NCBI RefSeq assembly: GCF_003201655.1
Contig: NZ_QJJU01000023.1
Coordinates: 1 to 64,000 of the forward strand
From: Mycolicibacterium moriokaense
GTDB lineage: Bacteria; Actinomycetota; Actinomycetes; Mycobacteriales; Mycobacteriaceae
Reading direction: 5' to 3'
Length of the DNA: 64,000 nucleotides
The translations under genes were made by a program, and so were the position numbers. Shown piece by piece: positions 60,092-64,000 of the stretch. Under the pieces are notes generated by a model. That model did no database searches and had not been told where the DNA came from. It saw only the letters and a program-made list of their open reading frames with translations. The stretch's first letter is position 1, and each line of letters opens with the position of its first letter.

Positions 60092-60487
60092 ATGGACGTC
60101 AAGAAAGTTGTCGCCCAAGCCGCGATCGCCGGTGCACTGGGTCTGCCCGCCTTGGCGCTGGGAGTCGGATCCGGCACGGCGTCCGCTGACCCCTGGCAGC
60201 CGTGCTGGCCACAGCAAAACTGCCAGGGCGACCAACGCGGTGACGGTGGACGGGATCACCGCGGGGACTTTGACGGTGCCCAGTGGCGACCGGATCAGTG
60301 GCGACCGGATCAGTGGCGACCGGATCAGGGTGGCTGGGATCAGCGGCCATGGGATCAGCGCGGCATCGACGATGCGCGTTGGGACCACCAGCCCTTCAAT
60401 TGGCAGGGTCAACGTGTTGAGCCGTTCTGGGATCAGGACCGCGGCGCCTGGGGCTTCTGGTTCTTCGGCATCTGGATCCCGCTGTGA
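60092..60487 (+). CDS. Secreted Trp/Asp/Gln-rich repeat protein
   Basis: 131 residues with AAGGAG before the ATG. The signal peptide MDVKKVVAQAAIAGALGLPALALG ends with a TASA-DP cleavage site. The mature part is rich in Trp, Asp, Arg and Gln, with WRPDQ three times in a row and further W-D-Q variants, and ends GFWFFGIWIPL. I recognise the type from small exported mycobacterial proteins but know no function. The repeats are encoded by exact 15-bp units, so length can vary. Confidence 0.7.
   Translation: MDVKKVVAQAAIAGALGLPALALGVGSGTASADPWQPCWPQQNCQGDQRGDGGRDHRGDFDGAQWRPDQWRPDQWRPDQGGWDQRPWDQRGIDDARWDHQPFNWQGQRVEPFWDQDRGAWGFWFFGIWIPL
60284..60328 (+). repeat. Three perfect 15-bp tandem units coding WRPDQ
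   Basis: The unit TGGCGACCGGATCAG is repeated exactly three times inside the secreted-protein gene and keeps the frame. Perfect identity at third codon positions points to recent duplication by slippage. Confidence 0.85.
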
Positions 60488-61023
60488 TGTGACGAACTGA
60501 CGTTCGCGCGTCAGTGCTAGAGGCGTGCTAACGGGTGGGGCCGGTGGCGATATGCCGCTGGCACCACTTGGGGCCAGCGCAACCGACTAACCCCGCCTGG
60601 GCCCGACCGACGACACAAAGCGGAGGCGGCCCAGCGCGAGCCAAGCGTAGCCGCCGAAGTCGCATGTGCTACGCGCCAACTGAGACCGACAGTCGAGACT
60701 CAGGAGACGCCTCGCTATGCTGCCTTCGTCAGCCGCGAGCAAGTAGCGATCTGGCCAAGTAGCGATCTGGCGGGGATAGGCATCGACGCCGCGATCCACG
60801 CGATGTTGTGAGTTGCGGTAGCAGTCTCACGCGCCGCGCGTCGAACACGGGGTCGCACATCGGTCGCCCTTGGGCGCTCAACAGGTGGAAAGCTGCTCGG
60901 GCGCAGCGGATCCACGCCAGCGGTGAGTCCGGCACGTAGCGAGGGTCGGCGGCGGTTTCGATGAGCTTCGGGCGGCGTGTGCTGCGTGCGCATGCCCGGC
61001 TTCTCGCGTTGTCGCTCTGGCTG
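60488..61023. other. Gap of about 535 bases with possible gene remnant
   Basis: On the minus strand, 60729-60990 encodes IETAADPRYVPDSPLAWIRCARAAFHLL, which looks like the end of a real protein but has no recognised family and no proper start. A 15-base tandem duplication (AAGTAGCGATCTGGC, at about 60741-60771) lies inside it. Nothing else was found. Confidence 0.35.
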
Positions 61024-61398
61024 TCAGGCGGTTACCGCGGGGTCGTCGTTGATGTCGTCGGTGATGCCGCGACCGAGGTGTTCGATGTGATAGACGGCTT
61101 CATCGAGCAGCATGGCGACGTGGTTGTCATAGAGGCTGTACACCACGGTGCGGCCCTTGCGCTTGCCGGTGACCAGGCCCAGAGCGCGTAGGAGCCGCAA
61201 CTGATGTGACACCGCGGACTGTTCCATCTCCACCGCATCGGCTAGTTCGGTGACCGGGCACGCGCCGTGCCGCAGCCGGGTCAGGATCCGCAGCCGGCTC
61301 GGCGTCGCCAACGCCTGCAGCGTGGCCGCCACAGTTGCCGCCGCGTCGGCATCCAGCTGCGCGGGCGGGGCGGATCTGCCCTGCACTCCGTGACCCAT
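61024..61398 (-). CDS. nmtR: ArsR/SmtB-type metal sensor NmtR
   Basis: 124 residues. The N-terminus MGHGVQGR, with Gly2-His3 as metal ligands, and the body ATLQALATPSRLRILTRLRHGACPVTELADAVEMEQSAVSHQLRLLRALGLV followed by YSLYDNHVAMLLDEAVYHIEHL match NmtR, the Ni(II)/Co(II) sensor. Aspartate and histidines of the alpha-5 site are present. The start at 61398 is chosen because NmtR needs a free N-terminal Gly-His; the frame is open to 61425. It is divergent from ctpJ, as in M. tuberculosis, and a palindromic operator lies between them. Confidence 0.85.
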   Translation of the reverse strand: MGHGVQGRSAPPAQLDADAAATVAATLQALATPSRLRILTRLRHGACPVTELADAVEMEQSAVSHQLRLLRALGLVTGKRKGRTVVYSLYDNHVAMLLDEAVYHIEHLGRGITDDINDDPAVTA

Positions 61399-61424
61399 GA
61401 CCGACATCCTATCAACAGTGCACA

Positions 61425-61442
61425 CATGAAGACCTCTTCATG
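61425..61442. promoter_or_regulatory. Palindromic operator CATGAAGA-CC-TCTTCATG for NmtR
   Basis: Perfect 8-bp arms around a 2-base centre, in the divergent nmtR/ctpJ promoter region, 27 bases from the nmtR start. ArsR/SmtB repressors bind such 12-2-12-type repeats and release DNA on metal binding, so Ni or Co should derepress ctpJ. Confidence 0.7.
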
Positions 61443-61507
61443 CATTCCTGTATTGTGGGTCGGGTTCCCCGCCTTCCCCTCGTTCCCTGACGCCTGGAGG
61501 TAGTCCG

Positions 61508-63475
61508 ATGTCGTCGCAGGTGCTCGACCGCGCCGCCATATCACCCACCGATGGTGGGGTCGCCGCGATCCGCACGCGGGCGTTCGCGCTGCCCGAGGTG
61601 CGGTGGGCGGCGGTGGCGACGGTGTTGTTCGTGCTGGGGTTGGCCGCTCAGTTCGGCGCTGCGCCGGCCTGGGTGTGGTCGGCGTTGTATCTGTGCTGCT
61701 ATGTCACCGGCGGCTGGGAACCGGCATTGGCCGGGCTGCGGGCATTGCGCGACAAGACGTTGGATGTGGATCTGTTGATGATCGTGGCCGCGGTCGGTGC
61801 GGCCGCGATCGGCCAAGTCCTTGACGGCGGCCTGTTGATCGTCATCTTCGCCACCTCCGGTGCGCTGGAAGCGGTGTTGACCCAACGCACCGCCGATTCG
61901 GTGCGCAGCCTGCTGAACCTGGCCCCCGAACGCGCCACCGTGATCACCGCGTCGGGCGCCGAGATCGTGGTGGACGCGGCGAATCTTGAAGTGGGACAGA
62001 CGATCGTGGTCCGACCCGGCGAACGGATCGGCGCCGACGGCCAGGTCACCTCCGGGGCCAGCGAGGTGGATCAGGCCTCCATCACCGGCGAACCGTTGCC
62101 AATCACGAAGGCACCCGGTGACGAGGTGTTCGCCGGCACCTTGAACGGCACCGGTGTGCTGCGGGTGCGGGTGGACCGGGCCGCCGCCGACACCGTGCTG
62201 GCCCGCATCGTGGCGATGGTGGAAGAGGCCTCGGCCACCAAAGCCAAAGCGCAGCTGTTCATCGAGAAGGTCGAGCAGTACTACTCGATCGGGGTGGTGG
62301 CCGCCACCCTGGCAGTGTTCTTCGTCCCGCTCACACTCGGCGCCGCGGTCCAACCCTCGCTGTTGCGGGCAATGACGTTCATGATCGTCGCCTCACCCTG
62401 CGCAGTGGTGCTGGCGACCATGCCGCCGTTGTTGGCGGCGATGGCCAACGCCGGGCGCCACGGGGTGTTGGTCAAGTCGGCGGTGGTGATGGAACAGATC
62501 GGGTCGATCACCGCGGTGGCGTTCGACAAGACCGGCACCCTGACCCGCGGCACACCCCGGCTCTGCGATATCCGTCCCCTGCCCGGTGGCGGGCTCGACG
62601 CCGATGAGCTGCTCACCCTGGCTGCCGCTGCCGAACATCCCAGCGAGCATCCCCTCGCGGCCGCGATCGTGGTCGCGGCCACCGAACGAGGGCTCAGGCT
62701 GCCGATGGTCGATCAGTTCGCCTCCGCGCCCGGGCGCGGCGTGAGCGCTGTGGTCGATGGCCGTCGTGTCGCGGTGGGCAGCCCCACACAGCTCTCGATC
62801 TCCAGGCCGTCGCCTCGAATCGGTGACACCGACGGCGCGGACGCCGCGGTAGCCGCCCTGGAAGGCCACGGCAAGACCGCGGTCGTGGTCACAGTCGACG
62901 ACGTTGCAGTCGGTGTGTTGGGACTCGACGACCAGCTCCGTCGCGAGGCCGCCGACACCGTGGCCACCTTGTCGGACCTCACCGGCGCCACCCCAGTCCT
63001 GTTAACCGGGGACAACAACCGCGCCGCCACCGCACTGGCGACCCGGGTCGGCATCACCGACGTCCGTGCGGGGTTGCTGCCCCAAGACAAAGTCAGCGCC
63101 GTGCGTGAACTCGACGACGCCGGTCATCGGGTGCTGCTCGTCGGAGACGGCGTCAACGACGCCCCAGCACTGGCGGCCGCCCACACCGGAATCGCCATGG
63201 GGCGGGCCGGATCTGACCTCGCCCTACAAACCGCCGACGCCGTGATCGTCCGCGACGAACTCGCCACCATCCCCAAAGTCATGACCCTATCGCGCCGCGC
63301 CCGCCGCGTCGTCATCGCCAACCTCACCATCGCAGCCACCTTCATCACCGTGCTCGTCCTGTGGGACCTACTCGGACATCTACCGCTGCCATTGGGCGTC
63401 GCAGGCCACGAAGGATCCACCGTCATCGTCGGACTCAACGGAATGCGACTGCTATCCCGCCGCGCCTGGAAATAG
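61508..63475 (+). CDS. ctpJ: P1B-4-type metal ATPase CtpJ
   Basis: 655 residues. About six helices instead of eight, with no N-terminal metal-binding domain. Key motifs: SITGEP in the actuator domain, ASPCAVVLATMPP (SPC in helix 4, about 298), FDKTGTLTRG with the phosphorylated aspartate (about 340), GDGVNDAPAL, and HEGSTVIVGLNG in the last helix, the signature of the P1B-4 (Co/Ni) branch. The ATG at 61508 has GGAGGTAG upstream. With nmtR it forms a metal-responsive efflux pair; it exports Co(II) and perhaps Ni(II). Confidence 0.9.
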   Translation: MSSQVLDRAAISPTDGGVAAIRTRAFALPEVRWAAVATVLFVLGLAAQFGAAPAWVWSALYLCCYVTGGWEPALAGLRALRDKTLDVDLLMIVAAVGAAAIGQVLDGGLLIVIFATSGALEAVLTQRTADSVRSLLNLAPERATVITASGAEIVVDAANLEVGQTIVVRPGERIGADGQVTSGASEVDQASITGEPLPITKAPGDEVFAGTLNGTGVLRVRVDRAAADTVLARIVAMVEEASATKAKAQLFIEKVEQYYSIGVVAATLAVFFVPLTLGAAVQPSLLRAMTFMIVASPCAVVLATMPPLLAAMANAGRHGVLVKSAVVMEQIGSITAVAFDKTGTLTRGTPRLCDIRPLPGGGLDADELLTLAAAAEHPSEHPLAAAIVVAATERGLRLPMVDQFASAPGRGVSAVVDGRRVAVGSPTQLSISRPSPRIGDTDGADAAVAALEGHGKTAVVVTVDDVAVGVLGLDDQLRREAADTVATLSDLTGATPVLLTGDNNRAATALATRVGITDVRAGLLPQDKVSAVRELDDAGHRVLLVGDGVNDAPALAAAHTGIAMGRAGSDLALQTADAVIVRDELATIPKVMTLSRRARRVVIANLTIAATFITVLVLWDLLGHLPLPLGVAGHEGSTVIVGLNGMRLLSRRAWK

Positions 63476-64000
63476 GCATCTAGAACTGCTCGCGGCAACC
63501 CATCCTCGGCGCCAAACCCCAACCCGAGCCACGTGTTTCGCATGATACGCCACGATGATCCGAAATCACGTCGACTTGGCATCGGGGTATTCCGCGGCAC
63601 CGCCTGCCGGCTCCGAGGGCAATTTCCTGTCGCAGTGGGTTCAATTCCCTTGACACAGCCACTCGATGGCCGTCCCTACCTCAAATAGCTGAATCCCGTG
63701 TCGGCCCTGTCGGTGGTACACCAGGACATATATAAGACATCGACGTAGCCACCCGCGTGGGAAACGTCTTAACGACGAGATCGCCAGGACTGATACCGCG
63801 GATTACCGCTTTCGGTACAGACCTCCGATGGTTAGGTGTCCGGTGTGTGGCCCGTCCGGATCAACGACCCAACGAGATGGCCGCGAATCCGTCCAGTGCC
63901 GAGGTACTTTTCACCGGGCGGCGTGACCGCTAAGTCGTTTGCTGCCGAGAGGCGGAGCCGCTCGAGGCTTCGCCGGTGATCGCCTGGCCTGGACGACAAT
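63476..64000. other. 3' end of window, no clear gene
   Basis: No large gene is supported after ctpJ. The only protein-like frame is the 32-codon zinc-ribbon frame listed separately. A short T-arm-like sequence near 63646 was considered and rejected as a tRNA. Confidence 0.35.
63828..63926 (+). CDS. Possible 32-residue zinc-ribbon peptide or transposase start
   Basis: ATG-initiated frame encoding VRCPVCGPSGSTTQRDGRESVQCRGTFHRAA. A CxxC pair and one later cysteine resemble the beginning of a zinc ribbon, such as those at the start of some transposases. The stop at 63924 comes soon, so it may be a broken element. Confidence 0.25.
   Translation: MVRCPVCGPSGSTTQRDGRESVQCRGTFHRAA

Noticed and set aside
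60284..60328. Short regular repeats as a CRISPR array
   Set aside because: Units are contiguous 15-mers without spacers and keep the reading frame of a secreted protein; no cas genes are present.
63640..63665. GGGTTCAATTCCC resembling a tRNA T-arm
   Set aside because: The T-stem has mismatches and no acceptor, D or anticodon arm can be folded around it.

Overview
The window is high-GC actinobacterial DNA and almost certainly a mycobacterium, most likely an environmental Mycolicibacterium-type species. The evidence is a PE/PPE/Esx type VII secretion locus, an NmtR/CtpJ metal-efflux pair of mycobacterial type, a VapBC pair, DUF3050 and many TetR/SDR/enoyl-CoA hydratase genes. It reads as accessory DNA: remnants of IS256, IS3 and IS630 elements, one TnpB element and several broken genes.

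Region 1 (about 0.45-13.5 kb) is a surface-glycan locus. A plus-strand polysaccharide pyruvyl transferase faces a long minus-strand run: a DPM-like glycosyltransferase, a GT2, a Wzx-like flippase, a GT2 with a membrane tail, a polytopic GT-C-like protein, an HxxxDG acyltransferase, a lipoprotein with a degenerate hydrolase fold, a GH16 enzyme and two more GT2 enzymes. Most neighbouring genes overlap or nearly touch, so this looks like one assembly line for an acylated, possibly pyruvylated glycan.

Region 2 (14-18.7 kb) holds an alpha/beta hydrolase, two decayed IS3-family elements and a methyltransferase between related IS ends.

Region 3 (18.7-31.65 kb) is an ESX-2-like secretion locus on the minus strand: PE, PPE, esxD, esxC, espG, eccB, a proline-rich MinD/EspI-like ATPase, eccD, mycP and eccE. 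The motor gene eccC and the chaperone gene eccA are not in the window, and eccB sits between espG and the ATPase rather than at the head as in M. tuberculosis. A TnpB element sits exactly at the mycP/eccE junction; removing it on paper recreates a TGATG stop/start overlap like the one at eccD/mycP.

Region 4 (32-38.7 kb) has VapBC, then a transport/peptidase operon (M24 peptidase-like, APC permease, class-I glutamine amidotransferase) preceded by an XRE-cupin regulator. A 17-bp palindrome, GTTGYCT-N3-AGRCAAC, lies before both the regulator and the operon. A frameshifted SMP-30 gene follows.

Region 5 (38.8-43.3 kb) is a metal-related island (MerR regulator, MerT/MerF-like CC protein, other membrane proteins, short CDF transporter), then an orphan Imm53-type immunity protein and a small secreted protein.

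Region 6 (43.3-52.7 kb) is a catabolic island: TetR regulators, a frameshifted enoyl-CoA hydratase, an MDR oxidoreductase, a carboxymuconolactone-decarboxylase-like protein, SDRs, an alpha/beta hydrolase and an ACMSD-like amidohydrolase, with candidate operators in the divergent gaps.

Region 7 (52.7-64 kb) is mixed: IS630 remnant, ECF sigma factor, DUF3050 protein, broken FMN reductase, IclR regulator divergent from a DapB-like dehydrogenase, 5'-truncated phoU, a secreted WRPDQ-repeat protein, and divergent nmtR/ctpJ. All family calls come from reading motifs by eye; no database search was run.
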